Position numbers and translations under genes: made by a program
Assembly (NCBI GenBank): GCA_012841625.1
Contig: DUUI01000055.1
Location: forward strand, 1 to 56,145
Direction: 5' to 3'
Length of the DNA: 56,145 bases
DNA from: Erysipelothrix sp.
GTDB lineage: Bacteria; Bacillota_I; Bacilli_A; Erysipelotrichales; Erysipelotrichaceae
Notes under the pieces: generated by a model
Seen by the model: only the letters and a program-made list of their open reading frames with translations
Databases searched by the model: none
Told to the model about the DNA's origin: nothing
Part shown: piece after piece, positions 26,308 through 35,346 of the stretch
Numbering within the stretch: the stretch's first letter is position 1
Layout of the letters: each line of letters opens with the position of its first letter

Positions 26308-26624
26308 TACACAAATATCTCACTTTCATTAAAGAGGATTACATCCTTCATTCTAAAATCAATATTCGGATTCACATGACTGGCATCATCAAACACACGA
26401 ATAATCTTTTGCCCATACTCGCCTATTTGTTCAATTAACATCTCAGGAAAGATAAGTAAAATGATCAGTGTTTCTGGCTGTTGATAGGTACTCATTAAAT
26501 CATATAAAGCATCTAAATTTCTTCCATAATAGTCTGGGAAGTTAAATCGTTCAATTAAATAATCATGAACTTGATCGCGATTAATCATCGACCGTCCATC
26601 TAATACAGTAATAATATTTTTCAT
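26307..26624 (-). CDS. Barstar family ribonuclease inhibitor
   Basis: 105 residues matching barstar: LDGRSMINRDQVHDYL, then FPDYYGRNLDALYDLM. The two aspartates of NLDALYD correspond to Asp35 and Asp39 of barstar, which fill the barnase active site. It follows the barnase homologue with a 1-bp overlap (TAATG), so inhibitor and toxin are translated together. It has no signal sequence and should protect the cytoplasm from misrouted enzyme. Confidence 0.92.
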   Translation of the reverse strand: MKNIITVLDGRSMINRDQVHDYLIERFNFPDYYGRNLDALYDLMSTYQQPETLIILLIFPEMLIEQIGEYGQKIIRVFDDASHVNPNIDFRMKDVILFNESEIFV

Positions 26625-27028
26625 TAATATAGCTCCTGGAAACTTGCATAGTGATCATCAGTATAGTAAATATCACCATCATCTGAATACACTAATCGCT
26701 TTGCGTTTCGTCCCTTTCCTTGGTAATCAATATCTGCTTCAAAATAAGTATTGTCTGGCAATAACCCTTCACGATTCATAAAGCGGTCACCACCAATACT
26801 TTTCTGATCAGTAACATCCCATAAATTTTGTTGAGACGGTTCCCAACCTAAATCATAGGCTTCACTTTTTGTAATATAGTTAGGCGGAAGCTCTTGGTAG
26901 GTGTGAATATATAAAGCAACTTCATCTTTTGATGTATATACTTCGTTGTAAATAATACCATCATTGAATGTACACCCACTTAGCAACACCAAACTAAGTA
27001 TTAATCCTATAAAAATTCTTTTTATCAT
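26624..27028 (-). CDS. Barnase-like ribonuclease, predicted lipoprotein
   Basis: 134 residues. Signal peptide with lipobox LLSGC (Cys19) followed by a barnase domain. Alignment by eye to Bacillus barnase keeps every active residue at the right spacing: Lys54 (ITKSEA), Glu97 (EADIDY), Arg107 and Arg111 (RNAKR) and His126 (DDHYASF); SIGGDRF and NREG are also conserved. Barnase itself is secreted free; here the enzyme should stay tethered outside the membrane. GGAG lies 8 nt before the ATG at 27028; an in-frame ATG at 27064 has no ribosome site. Sits between ppk and barstar. Confidence 0.92.
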   Translation of the reverse strand: MIKRIFIGLILSLVLLSGCTFNDGIIYNEVYTSKDEVALYIHTYQELPPNYITKSEAYDLGWEPSQQNLWDVTDQKSIGGDRFMNREGLLPDNTYFEADIDYQGKGRNAKRLVYSDDGDIYYTDDHYASFQELY

Positions 27029-27063
27029 ATTTGTTTCTCCGTTAAATATTTTATCATAAGACA

Positions 27064-29166
27064 TTATTTAAATAAGTTTAATAATCGTCTGAACCATGAT
27101 TCTTGACGAACTTCTTCGATTACTTCTATTTCCTCGACTTTAGAGAAATATCTCCTAAAGACATCCTGAGAATGAAGACGACCTTTGTTTGACAGTTGTT
27201 CATAATTTAAATCAGGCTGCATAATCCAACCCATGCTTGAATCATCAATTTCAACATCAAGAATATGATTGATTTGTTCCTTAATATTCGACTGTGTAAT
27301 CTCAATGAATGCCTCAACCCTTCGTTGTGTATTACGATTTAAAAAGTCACCCGAACCAATATAAATCTTAGCCCGATGAGCTGGTCCAAACCTAAAAATA
27401 CGACTATGCTCTAAATGCCGACCAACAATTGATTTAATAATAACATTGTCCGTATAGCCTTCAATTTGAGGAATCAGGCAACAAATACCACGAATAATTA
27501 ATTGAACTTTAACGCCTGCTTGAGAGGCTTCGATTAATTTATTCATAATTAAGATATCATTCATTGAATTTATCTTAAATGTAATTTCACCATCCCCAGT
27601 TTTTTGATGTCTTTCAATTTCATGCTCTATTTCATCAGCCACACTTAATCTAAAATGATTAGGCGCAATCCATAAAGCATTCACTTCATCAACTGTTTCA
27701 TTGATGGCTAAGGCATCAAACAAATGGTTAGCATCCTCACCCACTAAACGATTGCTCGTGATATAGGACAAATCAGTATACTGCTCCTGTGTACTCTCAT
27801 TGAAATTACCTGTTCCTACATATGTAATATATGACACTGTCCCATTCTTTAATGATGTAATTAAACAAACTTTTGAGTGGACTTTATAATCACTTAATCC
27901 ATATAAAACAGTGCAACCAGCATCCTCTAGTAATTTTGAAAAATCAATGTTTGACTGTTCATCAAAGCGAGCTCTAAGCTCCATGACAGCTACTACTTCT
28001 TTTCCTTTTTCAGCCGCATAGGCTAAAGCTGCCGCAATCCGACTTGGTGAAGCTAATCGGTAGAGTGAAATCTTAATTGAAATAACATCTGGATCATTGG
28101 CTGCTTCATGAATCAGTTGAATAAATGGTTGAGAGGAATGGTATGGGAAATGTAACAGTAAATCCTTATTTTCTAAAAAACTTAAACCACTCTTTTGAGT
28201 AAAATCAATTGGAACAACGGGTGAAACTGGTGGGTATAAATAATTAGGATAGTTTTGTCCTAATTCTTTTTTAAGCTCATGCCCAAAAGATAAATCAAGA
28301 GGAAAATGGTTTATGATAATTGACTTTTCATTGATTTCAAGTTCTTTTACTAAGTATTGTTTAAATTCATCTGATATTTCATTATTCATTTGAACACGAA
28401 CAATCCCTAAACGCTTTCTCTTTTTAAGAAGTTTCTCCATCACATCAGCAAAGTCTTCGTAATCATCCATTACCTCACCACTAACATCGACATCCGCATT
28501 TCTAGTTACACGAATTGTTACTATTTCAAGAATTTCATATTTCTTAAACATGGTCGATAAATACTGAGCGATCAACTCATTCGCAAAAAAGACATGAGTC
28601 GCTTCATTAATTGTAAATGAGTAATATGATTTCAGTCGCCCTAATGGAATAATCCCATATTTAATCTTCTTATCTTTTGACTCTATTTTTGTCATTAAAT
28701 ACGATTCATTATTATTTAGAAATGGAAAAGGATGATGTGGGTCAATAATTTGAGCACTTAATAATGGTTTTATCTCATTATTAAAGTACTTTTTGGTCAT
28801 CACTGAATCAATTTTTGACAGATTATTAAAATCAATCACATGAACATTCACTTCACGCAAGCGATTCATTAATTTCTTAATCACACCTGCAGCATCTTTT
28901 TCTTCACTATTTAACCAGTTAATCACCTTATCAATTTGTTGGGCTGCATTATCTCCCGTCTTCTCATCTATCTTATTTGGATAAACAACCATTTGGTCAC
29001 TTAAAGAGCCAATCCTAACCATAAAGAATTCATCCATATTACTACCATAAATGGACATAAAACTTAAACGCTCAAGTAATGGTGTTTCACTATCAACTGC
29101 TTGATGCAAAACTCGCTTATTAAACTGAAGCCATGATAGCTCACGATTAGTCATAATTTTTGTCAT
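27064..29166 (-). CDS. ppk1: Polyphosphate kinase 1
   Basis: 700 residues, the full family length. It makes polyphosphate reversibly from ATP. The N-terminal domain starts NRELSWLQFNKRVL, and the two HKD-like phosphotransfer histidines lie in VHSKVCLI and LEHSRIFRF. GSGDFLNRNTQRRVE is a further signature. The partner exopolyphosphatase gene is 13 bp upstream, so synthesis and breakdown of polyphosphate are co-transcribed. Confidence 0.97.
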   Translation of the reverse strand: MTKIMTNRELSWLQFNKRVLHQAVDSETPLLERLSFMSIYGSNMDEFFMVRIGSLSDQMVVYPNKIDEKTGDNAAQQIDKVINWLNSEEKDAAGVIKKLMNRLREVNVHVIDFNNLSKIDSVMTKKYFNNEIKPLLSAQIIDPHHPFPFLNNNESYLMTKIESKDKKIKYGIIPLGRLKSYYSFTINEATHVFFANELIAQYLSTMFKKYEILEIVTIRVTRNADVDVSGEVMDDYEDFADVMEKLLKKRKRLGIVRVQMNNEISDEFKQYLVKELEINEKSIIINHFPLDLSFGHELKKELGQNYPNYLYPPVSPVVPIDFTQKSGLSFLENKDLLLHFPYHSSQPFIQLIHEAANDPDVISIKISLYRLASPSRIAAALAYAAEKGKEVVAVMELRARFDEQSNIDFSKLLEDAGCTVLYGLSDYKVHSKVCLITSLKNGTVSYITYVGTGNFNESTQEQYTDLSYITSNRLVGEDANHLFDALAINETVDEVNALWIAPNHFRLSVADEIEHEIERHQKTGDGEITFKINSMNDILIMNKLIEASQAGVKVQLIIRGICCLIPQIEGYTDNVIIKSIVGRHLEHSRIFRFGPAHRAKIYIGSGDFLNRNTQRRVEAFIEITQSNIKEQINHILDVEIDDSSMGWIMQPDLNYEQLSNKGRLHSQDVFRRYFSKVEEIEVIEEVRQESWFRRLLNLFK

Positions 29167-29179
29167 TGTTTAACTCCTT

Positions 29180-30073
29180 TTATATATTTAAAACATGGCG
29201 AATTAAATACCCTTCCCTGACACCATACTTTGAAACTAAAACTTCAACGCAATTAATGTTTTGAAGAATACCAATTAAAACACACAATCCAGGTATCAAA
29301 GTATGAATCCGATCTGGAACAACTTTTAGAATTGTATCTTGTGCTTCACGTGAACCATTCCCACACTTTTCTAACATTAGTTTTAATTGCTTAAGTGTTA
29401 GTTGATTTGAATCTGAATAATCATTATCCATATATTTCTTAAGCTTAAGTAAGGCTCTTATCGTCCCACCCACACCTACAACTGAGATGTACTTATTTGT
29501 TTTAATAAGCTCTGAATCAATTAATTGTTTTGAGTATTTTTTAATTTCTTTCTGTTCATCCTTAGTTGGAATTAAGCCAGAAACAAATTGTTTATACATC
29601 GATAAAGACCCTAAAGGATATGAATCAGCTGCTAGCACAAGTTCATTCTCAAATGGAACAACCTCACAAGATCCTCCACCTATATCAACTAGCACTGCCT
29701 TAGGAACACTAAAGTCTGATGTTGCTCCTATAACACCTAGCTTTCCTTCCTCTTCACCTGAGAGTAATTGTACATCAAATCCTGTTTCATCCTTTATTCG
29801 ATCTAGCACTGATTTTGAATTATCAATGAGACGAAGGCTTGCTGTCGCAAATGGATACACATCTTTAATTCCCACAATATCAACCGTTTGTTTAAATATA
29901 GTCAAAATACGAATTAAGTTTTGAAGACCAGCCTCCAAAAGTAAACCAGATTCAATCTGAGCAGCTAAACCTGCCATCTCTTTTACTGAGAATAAAAGTT
30001 TAAACTCATCTTTATAAATTTTATAGACATTCATTCGTACAGTGTTTGATCCTATATCAATTATTCCTATCAT
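29180..30073 (-). CDS. ppx: Exopolyphosphatase (Ppx/GppA family)
   Basis: 297 residues. The ASKHA phosphatase motifs are IIDIGSNTVRMNVY at the start, LSGEEEGKLG near 105-114 and VDIGGGSCEV near 130-140. It removes phosphate from polyphosphate (or pppGpp). Length is that of the short Ppx form without the C-terminal HD domain. I start at 30073: AGAGGT lies 6 nt before this ATG, and TATAAT at 30094-30099 is upstream. Divergent to the PAP2 gene. Confidence 0.93.
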   Translation of the reverse strand: MIGIIDIGSNTVRMNVYKIYKDEFKLLFSVKEMAGLAAQIESGLLLEAGLQNLIRILTIFKQTVDIVGIKDVYPFATASLRLIDNSKSVLDRIKDETGFDVQLLSGEEEGKLGVIGATSDFSVPKAVLVDIGGGSCEVVPFENELVLAADSYPLGSLSMYKQFVSGLIPTKDEQKEIKKYSKQLIDSELIKTNKYISVVGVGGTIRALLKLKKYMDNDYSDSNQLTLKQLKLMLEKCGNGSREAQDTILKVVPDRIHTLIPGLCVLIGILQNINCVEVLVSKYGVREGYLIRHVLNI

Positions 30074-30111
30074 ATTTCTACCTCTACACATATATTATAT
30101 ACTAGATACCA

Positions 30112-30120
30112 TGCTATAAT
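30112..30120 (+). promoter_or_regulatory. Extended -10 promoter, leaderless PAP2 mRNA
   Basis: TGCTATAAT, a perfect extended -10 box, followed by AAGTTT and the ATG at 30127. No Shine-Dalgarno. Confidence 0.75.
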
Positions 30121-30126
30121 AAGTTT

Positions 30127-30600
30127 ATGAAACAGATACTTGATACATTTTTTATCTTCATCACCAGTCTTGGAGACAATGGTTATATATGGATTGCCTT
30201 AATTATTGGCTTATTAATCTATAAACCCACCCGAAAATTTGGGGTCCTTTGTGCACTTGCTTTAATCTCTGAATTCTTTATTAATGATTTTGTACTTAAA
30301 AATGTCATCGCAAGAGAGCGACCATTTATCCAAAATAATATTGAATTACTCATTGAAGCACCAAGTGGCTATTCAATGCCATCAGGTCATTCTGCCAGTT
30401 CATTTGTTATGGCTAGTATGTTTATCTTGTTCAAACAAAAAGGACGAATCATCGTCCTAGTCTTGGCAACCTTAATGGCTATATCTAGAGTCTACCTCAA
30501 TGTTCACTTTGTGAGTGATATCATGGTAGGTGCTTTGGTCGGATTTGTTGTTGCTTGGATAATTTATCAGAAATATTCAATTTCTATTAATTTATCATAA
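30127..30600 (+). CDS. PAP2 family membrane phosphatase
   Basis: 157 residues, several membrane segments. It carries all three phosphatase motifs: K58-x6-R65-P66, PSGH (85-88) and SR-x5-H (Ser120 to His127) followed by Asp131. Such enzymes remove phosphate from lipid phosphates or undecaprenyl pyrophosphate. Its last 34 bp overlap the convergent histidine phosphatase gene. Confidence 0.92.
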   Translation: MKQILDTFFIFITSLGDNGYIWIALIIGLLIYKPTRKFGVLCALALISEFFINDFVLKNVIARERPFIQNNIELLIEAPSGYSMPSGHSASSFVMASMFILFKQKGRIIVLVLATLMAISRVYLNVHFVSDIMVGALVGFVVAWIIYQKYSISINLS

Positions 30601-31142
30601 GCATCAAAGACCATACTATATCCATGACCATTACCGGTATAGAAATCCATATATTCTTCAAATGATGTTGGTTTATAAATATGATGAATCATTCTCAAAA
30701 AACCATTATGAGCAACAATCGTTGCTCTGTTTTTTTGATGCTCATTTAGTAATGAGATTACTTTACGAACCGCATTCTCAGCTCTTACTTTGAGGATATC
30801 ATAGGTTTCCATCTGACCTCTTTTGTCATTTAATAAAAATGAGTTATAGAATTCTTCCATAACTTCAAGAACAGGTTGATCATCATAGGGTCCAAAATTA
30901 ATCTCTCTAAACTCTAGAAGTTGATGTGGTTCTCTACCATCATACAGGATTTTAGCAGTATCCACTGCTCTTAATAAATCTGATGAGAATAGTAAATCAG
31001 CCTCTGGATAATTAATTGACTCCTTTAATTCTTTTAACTCCTTAATTCCATATTCAGTTAATGGCGTTTGAGTTTGTCCTGAAACGAGTCGTTTTACATT
31101 AGCTTCAGACTGACCGTGGCGAATAAACGTGAGTGTTTTCAT
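30567..31142 (-). CDS. Histidine phosphatase family protein
   Basis: 191 residues of the phosphoglycerate-mutase-like fold. Catalytic R8-H9-G10 is in FIRHGQSEAN, and the second histidine is in VAHNGFLRM. LLFSSDLLRAVDTA is typical too. Probably a phosphatase of a small metabolite; true mutase activity is unlikely. It overlaps the upstream MFS gene by 4 bp. Confidence 0.9.
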   Translation of the reverse strand: MKTLTFIRHGQSEANVKRLVSGQTQTPLTEYGIKELKELKESINYPEADLLFSSDLLRAVDTAKILYDGREPHQLLEFREINFGPYDDQPVLEVMEEFYNSFLLNDKRGQMETYDILKVRAENAVRKVISLLNEHQKNRATIVAHNGFLRMIHHIYKPTSFEEYMDFYTGNGHGYSMVFDAYDKLIEIEYF

Positions 31143-32341
31143 ACATCTACCCTTTCTAATTTAAATGTTAAAATCATTGGTATCAAGCATAGAATTCCGC
31201 CTAATAATAATATTTGTGAATACGAAATATATTGATGTAAAAGTGTATTTAATAATGGAACAATGATAATTGGAATATTTGATGTGACAGCTGTCATTAC
31301 CATATGCCCACTCGCTCTAAGATGTAGAGGCGTATAGTCATTTACAAGGACTTTTTGTGTTAATAACATAAACGGAAAAGTGATTGCTTGTAATACAGAA
31401 ATAAGAATCATTTGATTCGCAGTTTCTGAGAGTCCATATAAAGCATACCTTATTCCAAAGATTAATGCAGTAAAACCAAGTATCTTCTTGGCTGAAAACC
31501 TTTGAATAAACTTAAATCCAAAAATCATTAGTGGGATTTCGACAATGGCCTGAAAGCCCCACCTTAAACCTATTTGATCACTAGTTGAATTAATTTCAAT
31601 CATTTTATCAACCACTGTTAAACTGTCTAAAGCGTACACAATAAATAAAATAAAGAAAATGACAACACTTAATACATATTGTTTGTTGGAGAGTAATTCT
31701 TTTAAGTCCTTCATCTCTAAATTAACTTTATTACTAACTTTTTGTGAATCTGGGATGCCTATAATTAATAAGAGTGTCACTAAGCCACACAGTGTAAACC
31801 ACAAGGGTAATTCATGAAAACCATAGTTATCAATTATCTGTGCGACAATAATAGACCCGACAGCCCACCCAAAAGAGCCAAAAATTCGAATGAGGCCAAA
31901 ATTACTCATGACCTCATGATTCACTTGGATAATCCACGTTTCAATTAAATTACTAGATATTTTAAATAGTGCAACAAATAATGATATTAATAAAAAATAT
32001 AATGAGATTGAATTTCCTAAAGCTGAATAACCCAACGCACTTGTTATTAACATTAAAATTGTAGAAATTAAGAAGTATCGTTTTATGCGCTGATATTTAT
32101 CACTCAAGTACCCTACTAAAAGTTGAGCACCAATACCAATCAGGGCCGAGACTGTCCACATCCATGACCTTGCGCTTTCACTAAAACCTAAAAAAGTCAT
32201 ATAGGGTATGACTTGGGAAAAGGCCATTGAAAAAACAAACCATGTTATAAAAAATAGGCCAAATAATCTAATATAAAGACGGGCTTTCAATGAGAATCTA
32301 CCTAATTTGATAGGCGGCTCTTCGATATTGCTCAAGAACAA
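31139..32341 (-). CDS. MFS transporter
   Basis: Up to 400 residues with about 12 membrane segments, resembling the LacY/NupG-type sugar or nucleoside symporters (GYLSDKYQR between segments 2 and 3). No substrate can be named. The start is uncertain. The frame opens with TTG at 32341 inside satD, without a ribosome site. A TTG at 32290, just after the satD stop and preceded by AGG, would give 383 residues. Co-transcribed with the SatD-like gene upstream and a histidine phosphatase downstream. Confidence 0.82.
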   Translation of the reverse strand: MFLSNIEEPPIKLGRFSLKARLYIRLFGLFFITWFVFSMAFSQVIPYMTFLGFSESARSWMWTVSALIGIGAQLLVGYLSDKYQRIKRYFLISTILMLITSALGYSALGNSISLYFLLISLFVALFKISSNLIETWIIQVNHEVMSNFGLIRIFGSFGWAVGSIIVAQIIDNYGFHELPLWFTLCGLVTLLLIIGIPDSQKVSNKVNLEMKDLKELLSNKQYVLSVVIFFILFIVYALDSLTVVDKMIEINSTSDQIGLRWGFQAIVEIPLMIFGFKFIQRFSAKKILGFTALIFGIRYALYGLSETANQMILISVLQAITFPFMLLTQKVLVNDYTPLHLRASGHMVMTAVTSNIPIIIVPLLNTLLHQYISYSQILLLGGILCLIPMILTFKLERVDV

Positions 32342-32957
32342 CAGTCATTTCGCGTTTCAGTTTTAAAATATTGAAATAACCACTATTTTTCAATTGTTGG
32401 TTAAAGTTTTGTGGACTAAGTTTCAATACTTTGGCAACATCTTTTTGAATGAAATTTTCCATAAACCCATAAGTAAGAACTAGGTATTTAACTAATTCTA
32501 CTTGAGACTGGCGCCATCTTGACTCAATAAAGTCTGACGTTCTTAAGCTCGCATTGATTAAGTTTTCTAGTGAGTTTTGTTTACCAAGGGAAACTTGAAC
32601 CCTGGCATTACCATAGTCATTCTTTTCTTCAAGAATTTCTAAGGCATGGTGAGCATTTAATTTACCACTTTCAAGAACTGCTCTTTGATCATTGCTTCTA
32701 TGAATCGGCTCAGCAAAACCAACTCCAAATACCATGTCATATTCAGAAAGACTAAACTTAAGTTTATCAACAACTTCAAAGACATAGATTCCTTTTTCAA
32801 GAACCCCTTCGAAGCTAATCTGATTGACTCGTTTAAAATTCTCAAACAAATCTTCAGAGTATTTCTTATTCATGTTATTAAGAACTTGGTCGATCTTTTT
32901 AGCAATTTTAGCACTGGCTTTTTGTGTGCCTTTTACTTTTGCAACTATTACAAACAT
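32298..32957 (-). CDS. SatD family protein
   Basis: 219 residues resembling SatD of streptococci: an N-terminal nucleotide-cyclase-like half (FVIVAKVKGTQKASAKIA..., FGVGFAEPIHRSNDQRAV) and a C-terminal helix-turn-helix-like part (QKDVAKVLKLSPQNFNQQL). In streptococci satD lies in an acid-adaptation operon with a membrane protein; here the neighbour is an MFS transporter instead. A plausible regulator of that transporter. GGTGG precedes the ATG; TATAAT lies about 20 nt upstream. Confidence 0.72.
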   Translation of the reverse strand: MFVIVAKVKGTQKASAKIAKKIDQVLNNMNKKYSEDLFENFKRVNQISFEGVLEKGIYVFEVVDKLKFSLSEYDMVFGVGFAEPIHRSNDQRAVLESGKLNAHHALEILEEKNDYGNARVQVSLGKQNSLENLINASLRTSDFIESRWRQSQVELVKYLVLTYGFMENFIQKDVAKVLKLSPQNFNQQLKNSGYFNILKLKREMTVVLEQYRRAAYQIR

Positions 32958-33021
32958 AGTGTCACCACCTTTAATCTATTATAAGATTTATTTTGTTTTA
33001 AATCAATAAACTAATGTTTAA

Positions 33022-33879
33022 TTATTGAATTATTTCTGCGAATGTATCCCCATGGTTTAAATCACCATAGTCAAATCCACGATATAGCCAATATCTCCGT
33101 TGCTCAGATGTTCCATGTGTAAAATTATCAGGTACCACACGACCGCTTGAACGTTTTTGTAAAGTATCGTCTCCAATTGCGCTTGCGGCATTAAGAGCTT
33201 CCTCTAGATCGCCCTCTTCTAAGACACCAAAGTCTTCAACATGATGAGCCCAGACTCCTGCTAAATAGTCAGCTTGTAGTTCTAAAGCAACGGAATAACG
33301 ATTGTATTCTGTTTGACTAACAGATTGGCGGATTCGATTCATTTCATCGGTAATGCCTAAAAGATTTTGAACATGATGACCCACTTCATGAGCAATAACA
33401 TAAGCCATCGCAAAGTCTCCTTCAGCTCCTAATTGACTTTCCATTACTGAGAAGAATGATAAATCAATATAGACTGACTTATCAGCTGGACAATAGAATG
33501 GTCCAACTTGTGCCGACTGAAAACCACAGCCAGACTCAACTTGGTCTGTAAAGACGACAAGTCTTGGTTCCTCGTATACTAAGCCTTGTTCTCTAAATAA
33601 TTCATGCCAGATATCTTCCGTATACGCTAAAACAACGGATGTAAATTCCTTTAATTCATCTTCCTGAGCATTTGTGACAACTGGATCTTGGTTAGCCGTG
33701 AATGGTGAATTAGTTCCACCCATTCCACCCATCACGAAGTATAGAATCAGCATTATGATAAGTCCACCAATCCCGCCACCCATTGTCATAGGCGAGAAGC
33801 TTCCACCGGTTGATCGTGTTTGTCTTTGACCTCGTCGGTCTTCAACATTACTACTCCTTCTTCCATCTCTCCATTTCAT
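33022..33879 (-). CDS. Neutral zinc metallopeptidase (YpfJ family)
   Basis: 285 residues. Basic N-terminus, one membrane segment (about 37-52) and an extracellular zincin domain with His164-Glu165-x-x-His168 in AHEVGHHVQ; ELQADYLAG supplies the third ligand region. Cys118 and Cys130 could form a disulfide outside. AAGGAG lies 7 nt before the ATG. Membrane-anchored protease of unknown substrate. Confidence 0.9.
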   Translation of the reverse strand: MKWRDGRRSSNVEDRRGQRQTRSTGGSFSPMTMGGGIGGLIIMLILYFVMGGMGGTNSPFTANQDPVVTNAQEDELKEFTSVVLAYTEDIWHELFREQGLVYEEPRLVVFTDQVESGCGFQSAQVGPFYCPADKSVYIDLSFFSVMESQLGAEGDFAMAYVIAHEVGHHVQNLLGITDEMNRIRQSVSQTEYNRYSVALELQADYLAGVWAHHVEDFGVLEEGDLEEALNAASAIGDDTLQKRSSGRVVPDNFTHGTSEQRRYWLYRGFDYGDLNHGDTFAEIIQ

Positions 33880-33914
33880 ATAAGTATCTCCTTGTTTTAT
33901 TTTATTTTATCACA

Positions 33915-34916
33915 CTACACTAAAATCTCTTCTGGAAACAATATTGAAAGTTCTAAATCTGTATAATTAGAGTTTTTTCTTATGTCAATTATACACCTAA
34001 AACTATATTCATCGTGCATTATTGATAAATCGTTTTGGTTTAAATCTAGGACATAGAAATTCTGATGCTCAGAATTTATGGTTAGCTGATTTATTAATGG
34101 AATATCATACTGTGTGATATCGATCCCAAGCTCATTTAACACATGTCGATTGATTGCCTCTCTTGAGGATTCAAAGGCTTGGACCGGCCCACCTACTAAT
34201 TTATTTGTTTCATTTTGCGTCAGAACTTCATTGAATGAATTCTTTATAACTAAATAAGTTGATAAATAAAACTCTGAATCTTGATTCAGTTTATTAATGT
34301 TTTCTTTCTTTATTACTTTGGCTAATGGTTTTCTATTTCTATCATAAATATCATACAGTTCATCTTTTTCTCTTCTTAAAAACTGTAGTATTTCATCGTC
34401 ATCATCACTGACTAAAAATGAATCTAGCAGTGAGTGTTGAATCATCTGATCATCAATGCCTCTAAAGATTTGTTTTAAAAGACCTTCATAGAAATTATCC
34501 AAATTATATAAGACTAAAGGTTTCTGGAGCAGACCAATATGCATCCACGATAAAATGTCAATAACTTCTTCATAAGTACCAACACCCCCTGGCAAAGCAA
34601 TATAACAATCACTCATCTCAATAATCTTTTCTTTTCGAGTATTCATGTTTTCAGCTTCAATCCACTCGTCGCAAGCGTCAAATCTTAATTCTTTGGCTTG
34701 TAAAAACTTTGGCATCACTCCAATTAAATAACCCTCTGAATCCTTAACTGTTTGAGCGACATGCTGCATATAACCAGTATTAGCCCCTCCATAAACAATC
34801 TGATACTCTAAGGATAATTTACTGACCAGAGTCTTAATTCTTGATAAATACTTTTGATTTCTATCCATGCTAGAGGCACAAAAGATTGCACATTTATTCT
34901 TAAACAATTCCCTCAA
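33915..34916 (-). CDS. LOG family protein with degenerate Nudix-like C-terminal domain
   Basis: 333 residues. The N-terminal 180 are a LOG domain (nucleotide 5'-monophosphate phosphoribohydrolase family): FCASSM, YGGANTGYM (42-50), and the catalytic signature Arg94 plus PGGVGTYEE (109-117). Residues about 215-330 form a second domain with a Nudix-box-like stretch, G243-x5-E249-x7-R257 and ELGI. The two key positions after Arg257 are His258 and Asn261 instead of Glu, so catalysis there is doubtful. LOG proteins normally end near 190 residues. Overlaps ogt by 17 bp. Confidence 0.82.
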   Translation of the reverse strand: MRELFKNKCAIFCASSMDRNQKYLSRIKTLVSKLSLEYQIVYGGANTGYMQHVAQTVKDSEGYLIGVMPKFLQAKELRFDACDEWIEAENMNTRKEKIIEMSDCYIALPGGVGTYEEVIDILSWMHIGLLQKPLVLYNLDNFYEGLLKQIFRGIDDQMIQHSLLDSFLVSDDDDEILQFLRREKDELYDIYDRNRKPLAKVIKKENINKLNQDSEFYLSTYLVIKNSFNEVLTQNETNKLVGGPVQAFESSREAINRHVLNELGIDITQYDIPLINQLTINSEHQNFYVLDLNQNDLSIMHDEYSFRCIIDIRKNSNYTDLELSILFPEEILV

Positions 34917-35346
34917 CCTCCATTAATCGTATCTTGTGCTCGATGCCACCTGAATATCCACCTAATCGACCATCTTTGTTAATAACTCGATGACATGGAA
35001 TAATGATTGCGATAGGATTTTTACCAATCGCTGAACCAACCGCTCGAACTGCTGTAGGATTATTAATTCGCTGTGCTATTTGACTGTAACTGAGTGTTGT
35101 TCCATGCTCAATCTTTAATAACTCATTCCAAACTGATTTCTGAAATGATGTTCCTTGTGGATTTAATTCTACTGTAAACTCTTTTAATTCACCTTTAAAA
35201 TACTGGACTAATTCCTGATAGATTAAATCAGACTTAGCTCCTTGAGCATATGGGTTGATTTCATTAAAACTCAACTCTACTATTTTATGGTTGTCTTGTT
35301 TGACCCAAAGTGGGCCCCAATCAAATTGATACTTACTTATTTTCAT
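34900..35346 (-). CDS. ogt: Methylated-DNA-protein cysteine methyltransferase
   Basis: Suicide repair protein that moves the alkyl group of O6-alkylguanine to its own cysteine. 148 residues; the acceptor is Cys118 in IIPCHRVI, with the helix-turn-helix RINNPTAVRAVGSAIGKNP before it. Starts 1 bp into the mgtE stop (TAATG-type overlap). Confidence 0.95.
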   Translation of the reverse strand: MKISKYQFDWGPLWVKQDNHKIVELSFNEINPYAQGAKSDLIYQELVQYFKGELKEFTVELNPQGTSFQKSVWNELLKIEHGTTLSYSQIAQRINNPTAVRAVGSAIGKNPIAIIIPCHRVINKDGRLGGYSGGIEHKIRLMEVEGIV

